Of a stretch of DNA of 12,085 nt, positions 6,778 through 12,085 are shown piece by piece. Source of the DNA: Pseudomonadota bacterium (GTDB taxonomy: Bacteria > Pseudomonadota > Gammaproteobacteria > Acidithiobacillales > Acidithiobacillaceae). A program made the position numbers and the translations under genes. Under the pieces are notes generated by a model. It made no database searches and was not told the origin of the DNA. It worked only from the letters and a program-made list of their open reading frames with translations. The stretch's first letter is position 1. The number at the start of each line of letters is the position of its first letter. The DNA lies in NCBI GenBank assembly GCA_021840785.1, contig JAKBXD010000050.1, positions 1 through 12,085 of the forward strand. Reading direction: 5' to 3'.

Positions 6778-8146
6778 GCTGGAGCGACGTCTCCAGACGC
6801 GTCTGGAGGGGAGTTTGCACCCCTCGGAAGGGCGTATATTGTACGTGGCTTACAGTGGCGGTGGTGATTCTACGGCCCTGCTCGTGGCGCTGGTTTCTTT
6901 AGGATACACCGTTCACGCCTTGCATGTGGATCACGGCTGGCATCCGGACAGCGCTCAGTGGGCACAGTCCTGCCAGCGGCAGGCGGCGGCGCTGGGGGTT
7001 CCCTTCACCCTGCTGCACCTACCCCCGGACGCCCCGGGCGAAGGGCCGGAGGATCAAGCCCGGCGTGCCCGCTATGCCCTCATGGCGGCGCAGTTGGGTC
7101 AGGGTGACTGGCTATTCACCGCACAGCATCTGGAGGATCAGGCCGAGACTCTGCTTTTGCAGCTGTTGCGCGGTGCTGGTGTAGCCGGGCTGGCGGGTAT
7201 GCCCTGGCAGCGCCCACTGGGTACCGGGCTGCTGATCCGTCCACTACTGGATGTACCCCAACAGGTGCTGCGGGATTATCTGGAACAGTGGCACTTACCT
7301 TTTCTGAATGATCCGGCTAACGCCGATATGCGTTATGACCGGGTACGAGTGCGCAATATCCTGCTCCCGCAACTGGGTGATCTGGGCTGGCCGCATGCGG
7401 CGCCAAATATCGCCCGTGCTGCGGATAATCTCGCCGATATGCGGGAAATCGCAGCGGATTGGTTTGGTTCTCGTTGGCAGCAGTATCGGGCAGATTACCC
7501 TGAACTCTCTGTGGAGCGACTCTCCCTGGAGTATTTGCAGTCCCTTTCTGCTGCCGCACAGCGGGTTTTTCTGCGCGGATGGTTTCAGCAGAGGCAGATT
7601 CCCGTGCCGAGCCGGGAGCGTCTGGAGGCTCTGCGGGACGCGGTAATGCAGAGACGCGGGGGCGCGAGGATTCAGTGGGAAGGGGGGCAAGCCTGGTTGC
7701 AGGGCGGACTGCTGCGCGCTTGGCCGCAACCGCGCACGATGGCGGAAAAGGAATGGGAAGAAGGTCCCTGGTGTGTCGCTCAGGGAGATCCGCTGCCGAT
7801 TTCTGGCTGGCAGTGTGCTCTCCGGGATACCGCACCGGACGGTTTTCATCACGCGCTGGCTGAGCGTTTTGCGGAGACGAGCTTGTACTGGCGCCGCCGC
7901 CGCCAGGGGGAGCTCACCCTAACCGGGCAGGGCCAACATCGTCCGCTGAAGAAATTGCTGCTGGAGGCGGGGGTCCCACCGGATCGACGTGCGGATGTGC
8001 CCTTACTCTGGGACGAAGCGGGGCATTTGCTGCTCATTCTGGGTTACTACACCGCACCCTGGGCGAGTGCCCCCGGGGGAACGGCCCTCTGCCTCTGGAA
8101 TACCGGTGCTCAGTCCACCGCCGGCAGGGGTGTCGGCTCGACATAG
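6755..8146 (+). CDS. tilS: tRNA(Ile)-lysidine synthase TilS
   Basis: The enzyme ligates lysine to C34 of the tRNA-Ile2 anticodon using ATP, changing codon reading from AUG to AUA and identity from Met to Ile. The 463-aa product (E. coli 432) has the N-type ATP pyrophosphatase loop [11 protein letters not shown] (33-43), VDHGWHPDS (58-66), [21 protein letters not shown] (122-142) and IRPLL..VP (161-168), followed by [17 protein letters not shown], typical of TilS. A C-terminal TilS domain with [35 protein letters not shown] follows. The ATG at 6755 gives an N-terminal helix ([14 protein letters not shown]) of the kind TilS proteins usually carry before the first strand, so it is preferred. A TTG at 6815 behind GGAGG is an alternative giving 443 aa. 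It overlaps accA by 23 nt and the convergent amidohydrolase gene by 37 nt. Confidence 0.96.
   Translation: MESSAPPELERRLQTRLEGSLHPSEGRILYVAYSGGGDSTALLVALVSLGYTVHALHVDHGWHPDSAQWAQSCQRQAAALGVPFTLLHLPPDAPGEGPEDQARRARYALMAAQLGQGDWLFTAQHLEDQAETLLLQLLRGAGVAGLAGMPWQRPLGTGLLIRPLLDVPQQVLRDYLEQWHLPFLNDPANADMRYDRVRVRNILLPQLGDLGWPHAAPNIARAADNLADMREIAADWFGSRWQQYRADYPELSVERLSLEYLQSLSAAAQRVFLRGWFQQRQIPVPSRERLEALRDAVMQRRGGARIQWEGGQAWLQGGLLRAWPQPRTMAEKEWEEGPWCVAQGDPLPISGWQCALRDTAPDGFHHALAERFAETSLYWRRRRQGELTLTGQGQHRPLKKLLLEAGVPPDRRADVPLLWDEAGHLLLILGYYTAPWASAPGGTALCLWNTGAQSTAGRGVGST
6791..6808 (+). other. 18-bp perfect palindrome early in tilS, covering a Shine-Dalgarno
   Basis: CTCCAGACGCGTCTGGAG is a gapless perfect dyad, able to fold in RNA as a 7-bp stem with a CGCG loop. 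It starts 14 nt after the accA stop codon. Its right arm supplies GGAG of a GGAGG sequence (6805-6809) placed 5 nt before an in-frame TTG (6815), while its left arm is the matching CTCC. It therefore could hide a ribosome binding site, or serve as a protein-binding operator. As coding sequence it reads LQTRLE. Confidence 0.55.
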
Positions 8147-9441
8147 TGCAGCGGCTGCCCGTGCGCGTTGGGGAGAATCTCGCCTTTATCGAAAACCACC
8201 CGGCCGCCGACAATGGTAGTGATAGGCCAACCCGTCAGGAGCCAGCCATTGAAGGGACTCCAGCCCACCTTGGTGAACATCTCCTCGTTGCGAACGGGCT
8301 TTACTTGGGTCATGTCGACCAAGGTCAGATCCGCATCCCAACCGATGGCAATGCGCCCTTTGTTCACCACGCCATAGAGGCGCGCCGGATTGTAGCACAT
8401 CCAGCGCTGCAACTCGGCCAGACTACAATGGCCGTCGCGCATGGCGGTAAGCATCAGGGGCAGGCTGGTTTCCACGCCGGGCATGCCGGAGGGTGCGTGC
8501 GGGTATCCCAAGGCCTTGTCTGCTAGCAGGTGCGGGGCGTGATCCGTAGCAATGCAATCGATGACACCGCTGCGCAAACCCTCCCAGAGGGTCTGACGAT
8601 CGTGCTCACTGCGGATGGGAGGGTTCATCTGCGCCAGAGGACCCATTTTAGCATAGGCATCGGTGGTCAGGAAAAGATGGTTTGGAATTGCCTCACAACT
8701 GATATAATTTGTCTTTTGCTGCCGTAAAAACTCGACCTCGATGGCCGTGGAGAGATGCAGAACATGCAGGCGGCGCTGATATTTTTTCGCGAGTCGAACG
8801 GCGCGCTGGGTGGCAATCAGCGCCGATTGTTCATCGCGGATACGAGAATGATCGGCGGGATCACTGCTGCCGGTAAACTGGGTGCGCCGTTCACGAATGC
8901 GGGCCTCGTCTTCGGCGTGGACCGCTATCAGTTTACGGCCATGCGCGAAAATGCGATCCAGGTCCGCCTCCTTGTCCACCAGTAAATTGCCGGTACTGGC
9001 ACCCATAAAAATCTTGATGCCGCAGGCCGCATCGGCGGCCAGCAGATTGTCGAGATTGTCCGGGGTGGCTCCGATAAAAAATCCATAGTTGACCACGGAT
9101 TTTCCCGCGCCCCTGGCCAGTTTGTCAGCCACGGCAGCGGGGCTGGTGGTGGACGGATTGGTATTGGGCATTTCCAGAAAACTGGTAACACCGCCTTTGG
9201 CCGCGGCTCGCGAGCCGCTGGAAATGTCTTCCTTCTGTTCATTGCCGGGTTCGCGGAAATGCACCTGCGGGTCCATAACGCCGGGCATCAGCATATGACC
9301 TTCGGCGTCAATCACTGTATCGGCGGCGCGGTCCATATCCCGATCGATGGCGACAATGCGACCATCTTCGGCAAAAAGGTCACCATGATAGAGTTCACCG
9401 GAGGGTAGGGCGATGCGCGCGTTACGGACCAGCAGGCGCAT
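8110..9441 (-). CDS. pyrC: Dihydroorotase-type amidohydrolase (class I / PyrC-like)
   Basis: The 443-aa amidohydrolase probably interconverts carbamoyl-aspartate and dihydroorotate in pyrimidine synthesis. Motifs seen are DPQVHFREPG (57-66), EMPNTNPST (90-98), GIKIFMG with K143 (the usual carboxylated metal-bridging Lys), AVHAED (H175), VLHLST (H229), QMNPPIRSEHDR, IATDHAPH (D300) and PSGMPGVETSLPL (317-328), all dihydroorotase-like. The normal H-x-H metal pair is Q59-x-H61 here, which I remember from a cyanobacterial-type dihydroorotase subgroup. The ATG at 9441 is preceded by AGGA at a suitable distance. It starts 4 nt after dksA, so the two are probably co-transcribed. Another dihydroorotase, or a related cyclic amidohydrolase such as a hydantoinase or allantoinase, may be the true function. 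The fold call is firm; the pyrC symbol is tentative. Confidence 0.85.
   Translation of the reverse strand: MRLLVRNARIALPSGELYHGDLFAEDGRIVAIDRDMDRAADTVIDAEGHMLMPGVMDPQVHFREPGNEQKEDISSGSRAAAKGGVTSFLEMPNTNPSTTSPAAVADKLARGAGKSVVNYGFFIGATPDNLDNLLAADAACGIKIFMGASTGNLLVDKEADLDRIFAHGRKLIAVHAEDEARIRERRTQFTGSSDPADHSRIRDEQSALIATQRAVRLAKKYQRRLHVLHLSTAIEVEFLRQQKTNYISCEAIPNHLFLTTDAYAKMGPLAQMNPPIRSEHDRQTLWEGLRSGVIDCIATDHAPHLLADKALGYPHAPSGMPGVETSLPLMLTAMRDGHCSLAELQRWMCYNPARLYGVVNKGRIAIGWDADLTLVDMTQVKPVRNEEMFTKVGWSPFNGWLLTGWPITTIVGGRVVFDKGEILPNAHGQPLHYVEPTPLPAVD
8120..8137. other. Hairpin inside the convergent tilS / dihydroorotase overlap
   Basis: GCCGGCA (8120-8126) and TGTCGGC (8131-8137) form a 7-bp stem with one G-U pair and a GGGG loop. 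It lies wholly in the 37-nt segment shared by the two gene ends (8110-8146). No T-run flanks it on either strand, so an intrinsic terminator is not shown; it may help pausing or protect 3' ends. Confidence 0.35.
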
Positions 9442-9445
9442 GGTA

Positions 9446-9910
9446 TCATTCCTGCGCCATCTGTTTCTCGCGTTTTTCTTCCAGCGTTTTGCAATCGATA
9501 CAGAGGGTGGCGGTAGGACGGGCTTCGAGACGGCGCAGGCCGATCTCCACGCCACAACTTTCGCAGTAGCCATACTCTCCGGTCTTGATACGGTCGAGAG
9601 CCTGGGTAATCTTACGGATCAGCTTGCGCTCCCGGTCACGGGCGCGCAGTTCCAGGCCCATGTCCGTCTCCAGACTGGCCCGATCATTGGGGTCGGAATA
9701 GTTGACGTTTTCCATCTGCATGTGTTGTACGGTGCGGTCGACTTCCGCCATCAGTTCGCTGCGCCAATCTTCCAGAATTTGGCGGAAGTGAGCAATCTGC
9801 GTGGGGTTCATATACTCTTCGCTGGGAGCGGGCTCGTAGGGGGTGAAGGCGGTGAATTGCTGGGCTGCGCCGGGCATTTTTTTCGCGGGCTGGGGCATGC
9901 TTTCGTCCAT
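9446..9910 (-). CDS. dksA: RNA polymerase-binding transcription factor DksA
   Basis: DksA acts with ppGpp in the RNA polymerase secondary channel to control rRNA and amino acid promoters. The 154-aa product (E. coli 151) aligns from EEYMNPTQIAHFRQIL through the coiled coil, DRTVQHMQ, and the tip DPNDRAS with the two essential Asp (D73, D76). It continues into ELRARDRERKLIRKI and the zinc finger YCESCG...LCIDC (C116, C119, C137, C140), ending with REKQMA. All four cysteines are present, so it is the canonical zinc-bound form. The start ATG at 9910 is preceded on the minus strand by AGGAA six nt upstream. It heads the leftward unit and reads from the divergent intergenic region. Confidence 0.97.
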   Translation of the reverse strand: MDESMPQPAKKMPGAAQQFTAFTPYEPAPSEEYMNPTQIAHFRQILEDWRSELMAEVDRTVQHMQMENVNYSDPNDRASLETDMGLELRARDRERKLIRKITQALDRIKTGEYGYCESCGVEIGLRRLEARPTATLCIDCKTLEEKREKQMAQE

Positions 9911-9943
9911 GGGGGCTTCCTGTCCTGGGTAATAACGCGCTTA

Positions 9944-9972
9944 CGTTTAACAGAGAATAGCTGTTTTGGCAA
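9944..9972 (-). promoter_or_regulatory. Weak candidate promoter of dksA
   Basis: On the minus strand TTGCCA (9972-9967) and TAAACG (9949-9944) are separated by 17 nt, and the -10 ends 33 nt before the dksA ATG. The -35 matches 4-5 of 6 positions but the -10 only about half. The rest of 9911-10081 shows no other structure beyond two short 5-bp inverted repeats (AACAG/CTGTT near 9949-9965, CTGGT/ACCAG at 9984-10004). Confidence 0.25.
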
Positions 9973-10045
9973 TCTAATGCGTGCTGGTTACAATGCTCCA
10001 CCAGACCGTTGAGATGCTGGCGGTTCTGTCGGATGGTTATGACAC

Positions 10046-10070
10046 TATATTTTACCGTAAATTCAGGAGG
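10046..10070 (+). promoter_or_regulatory. Candidate -10 box and ribosome binding site of the CbbY-like gene
   Basis: TATATT at 10046-10051 matches the sigma-70 -10 box in five of six positions, but no convincing -35 lies 16-18 nt upstream. It is followed at once by TTTAC-C-GTAAA (10051-10061), a short dyad near where transcription would begin. AGGAGG at 10065-10070 is a strong ribosome binding site, 11 nt before the ATG at 10082, a rather long spacing. No alternative in-frame start lies nearer. Confidence 0.35.
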
Positions 10071-10081
10071 CACTTAGATTC

Positions 10082-10846
10082 ATGTCGTTGCGCGCGTTGA
10101 TTTTTGATGTGGACGGTACCCTTGCCGATACCGAGCGGGATGCCCACCGGGTCGCTTTCAATCAGGCTTTTGCCGAAGCTGGCCTTCCTTTTAGCTGGGA
10201 TGTACCGACCTATGGCTACTATCTGAGGGTTACCGGCGGCAAAGAACGCCTCAGGGCTTTCCTGAATGAACATCCGGAGTTGCCGCAACTGAGCGATGCT
10301 GACATTGCTTCTATCCATCGCCAAAAGACCGGGTATTATGTGGAGATGATGAATGCCGGACTATTGCCGCTACGCCCCGGTGTGGAGCGTTTGCTGAATG
10401 CGGCACGGGATCACGGTTTGTTGCTGGCCATTGCCACGACCACCACGCCGGCCAATGTCGAGTCCCTGTTGAAGAGCACCTTAGGCGCGGAGGCGCCGCA
10501 GCGCTTTCATACGATCGGCGCCGGGGATATTGTCTCCCACAAAAAGCCGGCAGCGGACATTTATACCTATGTGCTGGGTCAATTAGGTTTGCCTGCCGCA
10601 GACTGCCTCGCGATTGAAGACTCGGCGAATGGACTACAGTCCGCCCGTGGAGCGGGGCTTGCTACCATCATTACCCAGACGGAATATACCAAAGGACAAG
10701 ACTTTAGCGCAGCGCTACGGGTTCTCGATCATTTGGGAGAAACGGCATCCCCCGCGCACGTATTGCAGGGCCAGACCGCTGGGGAACAGGTGGTCGTGGA
10801 TATTCCCACCCTGCAGGAATGGTGGGCGGATCTCCGTCAAGGGTGA
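10082..10846 (+). CDS. cbbY: CbbY-like HAD-superfamily phosphatase
   Basis: The 254-aa haloacid dehalogenase-type hydrolase has motif I FDVDGTLADTERD (8-20; nucleophile D9, acid/base D11). Its cap contains the CbbY-typical HRVAFNQAFAEAGL and VTGGKERL, with motif II ATTTTP (118-123), motif III HKKPAADIY (K155) and motif IV IEDSANGLQSA (E179, D180). CbbY of phototrophs and plants dephosphorylates xylulose-1,5-bisphosphate, a misfire product that inhibits RuBisCO, so the gene would support the Calvin cycle of an autotroph. There is no RuBisCO gene in view. The family call is firm, while substrate specificity (other sugar phosphates, or beta-phosphoglucomutase-like activity) is inference. It begins the rightward unit and its end overlaps the methyltransferase. 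Confidence 0.88.
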   Translation: MSLRALIFDVDGTLADTERDAHRVAFNQAFAEAGLPFSWDVPTYGYYLRVTGGKERLRAFLNEHPELPQLSDADIASIHRQKTGYYVEMMNAGLLPLRPGVERLLNAARDHGLLLAIATTTTPANVESLLKSTLGAEAPQRFHTIGAGDIVSHKKPAADIYTYVLGQLGLPAADCLAIEDSANGLQSARGAGLATIITQTEYTKGQDFSAALRVLDHLGETASPAHVLQGQTAGEQVVVDIPTLQEWWADLRQG

Positions 10847-11529
10847 ACGATTTACCGGTCCACCTCGACTGCAATGCCAGCACCCCGATAGACGCCGCCA
10901 CCTATGACGCCTGGTATGACACCCCTCGGGGGCGTTGGATCGGCACGACGGAGTTCCGCCTGCTCTCGGGGCTCCTCCAGGCGCGGCCGGGAGATACACT
11001 CCTGGATGTGGGCTGTGGTACCGGGTGGTTTACCCGCCGCTTTGCCGAGAAAGACCTCCGCGTCACCGGTCTTGATCCCAACCCGGACGGGCTTGCCTTC
11101 GCCCACGCCAAGGGTCCCCCCGCGATCCGCTGGGTAGCCGGAGACGCCCGCTCCCTGCCTTTTTCGGACCGCAGTTTCGATCGTGTGGTCTCGGTTGCGG
11201 CCCTGTGTTTTGTGAATGGTGAGCGGCAGGCCGTGGCCGAGATCGTGCGGGTGGCGCGCCAGCGTTTCGCCATCGGCTGGCTCAACCGGAGCAGCCTGCT
11301 CTATGCACAGAAAGGGCAGGGCGGTGGAAGTGGTGCCTACCATGGGGCGCGCTGGCATCGTCCCGGTGAGTTGCTCGATTTCTTCTCCGGTTTGCCGGTA
11401 TCCCGGCTGGTGATGCATTCCGCCATATTTCTTCCTGCCGGGAACCGGGTGGCACGGACGATGGAACGGCTGCTGCCCCACACGCTGCCCTGGGGCGGCA
11501 TGGTAGTCATTTCGGGGGAGACGGAATAA
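10819..11529 (+). CDS. Class I SAM-dependent methyltransferase (Methyltransf_11 type)
   Basis: The 236-aa protein has a Rossmann-like SAM domain: AATYDAWYDTPRGRW before the domain, motif I LLDVGCGTGWFTRRF (61-75), acidic D86 at the end of strand 2 in VTGLDPNPDGL, GDARSLPF (108-115) and SFDRVVSVAALCFV (119-132). These resemble small-molecule methyltransferases of the UbiE/BioC kind. The substrate cannot be told from the sequence. Candidate starts are ATG 10819 (28-nt overlap with the upstream gene) and GTG 10843, whose GTGA overlaps the upstream TGA. Neither has a well-spaced ribosome binding site, so coupled translation is likely. Residues 15-24 (HLDCNASTPI) look oddly like the start of class V aminotransferases (LDxNATTP). 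The pairing with the CbbY-like gene suggests one transcript but no clear joint function. Confidence 0.85.
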   Translation: MVGGSPSRVNDLPVHLDCNASTPIDAATYDAWYDTPRGRWIGTTEFRLLSGLLQARPGDTLLDVGCGTGWFTRRFAEKDLRVTGLDPNPDGLAFAHAKGPPAIRWVAGDARSLPFSDRSFDRVVSVAALCFVNGERQAVAEIVRVARQRFAIGWLNRSSLLYAQKGQGGGSGAYHGARWHRPGELLDFFSGLPVSRLVMHSAIFLPAGNRVARTMERLLPHTLPWGGMVVISGETE

Positions 11530-11556
11530 ACCGCCATGACATACACGGCATCCCCC

Positions 11557-11586
11557 TTGGGCGGCGGCCACCAAAAGATTTTTAAT
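11557..11586 (+). promoter_or_regulatory. Weak candidate promoter of the cation efflux gene
   Basis: TTGGGC (11557-11562) and TTTAAT (11581-11586, five of six matches to TATAAT) are separated by 18 nt within the 95-nt gap before the efflux gene. The -35 matches only its first three bases. No terminator for the upstream methyltransferase and no clear metal-regulator dyad could be seen in this gap. Confidence 0.3.
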
Positions 11587-11612
11587 GGGCAGACATTCGG
11601 ATTTTTTCGGGG

Positions 11613-11617
11613 AAGGA
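11613..11617 (+). promoter_or_regulatory. Ribosome binding site deciding the efflux gene start (AAGGA)
   Basis: AAGGA lies 7 nt before the ATG at 11625. Another ATG at 11621 opens only a four-codon frame (MHDT, stop at 11633-11635), so 11625 is the real start. Confidence 0.65.
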
Positions 11618-11624
11618 TTGATGC

Positions 11625-12085
11625 ATGACACATGACCAACATGACGTTGATGATCATGTCGACCATACCACTGGTCACCAACAGACCCACGGCCACGCGC
11701 ATGGGCATAATCATGCCCATGGCCCGGCGGACTACGGCCGTGCCTTCGCCATCGGGGTGGCGCTCAATCTGAGCTTCGTGCTGGTTGAGGCCGTGTTCGG
11801 GGTGATTGGACATTCCTTGGCCCTGTTGGCGGATGCCGGCCATAACCTCAGTGACGTGCTGGCCATGCTGATGGCCTGGGGCGCCACTGCCCTGGCCCGC
11901 CGCCCACCTTCAGTCCGTTTCACCTACGGGCTGCGCAGTTCGTCTATTCTGGCGGCGTTGGCCAACGCCGTATTCCTGTTGGTGGTGACTGGCGGGATTG
12001 CCTGGGAAGCGATTCAGCGCCTGCTGCAGCCAGCTCCGGTAGACGGCGGTATCGTGATCGGTGTGGCGGCTTTCGGGGTGCTGAT
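11625..12085 (+). CDS. Cation diffusion facilitator (CzcD/ZitB-like metal efflux), 5' part
   Basis: An ATG at 11625 opens a frame that stays open to the window end (153 codons; full family members are ~300 aa). Residues 1-32 contain 11 histidines, including alternating HGHAHGHNHAH, a cytosolic metal-binding tail common in zinc/cadmium/cobalt exporters. Transmembrane segment 1 lies at ~40-62. It is followed by SLALLADAGHNLSDVLAML (64-82), where D70, H73 and D77 mark the family's metal site and second membrane helix. RFTYGLRSSSILAALANAVFLLVV (98-121) leads into the third helix, and a fourth begins near 142. The protein would export divalent metals in exchange for protons across the inner membrane, useful in metal-rich acidic habitats. 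The metal specificity is not decidable here. It has its own ribosome binding site and a possible promoter, so it may be expressed apart from the methyltransferase. Confidence 0.93.
   Translation, partial: MTHDQHDVDDHVDHTTGHQQTHGHAHGHNHAHGPADYGRAFAIGVALNLSFVLVEAVFGVIGHSLALLADAGHNLSDVLAMLMAWGATALARRPPSVRFTYGLRSSSILAALANAVFLLVVTGGIAWEAIQRLLQPAPVDGGIVIGVAAFGVL

Noticed and set aside
9442..9573. Extended N-terminus for the dihydroorotase frame
   Set aside because: The extension lies wholly within dksA, and the domain begins at the MRLLVRNARI start at 9441, which has a ribosome binding site.
9949..10004. Short inverted repeats AACAG/CTGTT and CTGGT/ACCAG in the dksA / CbbY-like intergenic region
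   Set aside because: Only 5-bp arms, expected by chance; not tied to a known regulator.
11530..11624. Intrinsic terminator or metal-regulator operator in the gap before the efflux gene
   Set aside because: T-runs are present (11578-11583, 11602-11607) but no adjacent stable stem, and no convincing dyad was found.
11621..11635. Four-codon frame (MHDT) just before the efflux gene start
   Set aside because: Too short to be a meaningful leader peptide; it arises from the ATGCATGACACATGA wording around the true start.
1..12085. CRISPR array, insertion sequence, tRNA or prophage remnant
   Set aside because: No regularly spaced repeats, transposase motifs, tRNA cloverleaf or attachment-like duplications were seen; the region is densely filled with housekeeping genes.

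Overview
The window is a compact, ordinary housekeeping stretch of a Gram-negative proteobacterial chromosome with about 58-60% GC by eye. The most likely source is Acidithiobacillus or a close relative, a chemolithoautotrophic acidophile. Three observations support this. A GnnB-like sugar aminotransferase lies directly before lpxB, an arrangement I know from Acidithiobacillus ferrooxidans. A CbbY-type phosphatase, typical of Calvin-cycle autotrophs, is present. The encoded DnaE, DksA and AccA are of gamma/beta-proteobacterial type. No database search was possible, so the organism call is an inference.

Region 1 (1-8146, + strand) is one tightly packed gene string: 'gnnB (3' half) - lpxB - rnhB - dnaE - accA - tilS. 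Gaps are 4, 13 and 34 nt, and there are overlaps of 4 nt (rnhB/dnaE, ATGA) and 23 nt (accA/tilS). It is the conserved 'lpx-rnhB-dnaE-accA' macro-operon, with lipid A genes leading into RNA/DNA replication, fatty acid synthesis and tRNA modification. GnnB suggests a lipid A precursor with an amine at C3 of GlcN, hence amide-linked acyl chains. Small RNA-hairpin-capable dyads sit at several gene junctions: the lpxB start, the dnaE end and the accA/tilS overlap.

Region 2 (8110-9910, - strand) is a two-gene unit, dksA followed 4 nt later by a dihydroorotase-type amidohydrolase. Its end runs 37 nt into the end of tilS in a convergent overlap, and a small hairpin lies exactly inside the overlap.

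Region 3 (9911-10081) is a 171-nt divergent intergenic region with weak candidate promoters for dksA (leftward) and for the next unit (rightward).

Region 4 (10082-11529, + strand) holds a CbbY-like HAD phosphatase overlapped by a class I SAM methyltransferase.

Region 5 (11530-12085) is a 95-nt gap with a weak candidate promoter, followed by the 5' part of a His-rich cation diffusion facilitator that runs off the window end.

I found no mobile element, CRISPR array, tRNA or rRNA, and no clear undescribed system. The items most worth checking are the 18-bp perfect palindrome covering a Shine-Dalgarno at the start of tilS, the His-to-Gln change in the metal motif of the dihydroorotase, the unusual LpxB N-terminal motif next to gnnB, the partly intact PHP metal site of DnaE, and a 9-G run in dnaE.
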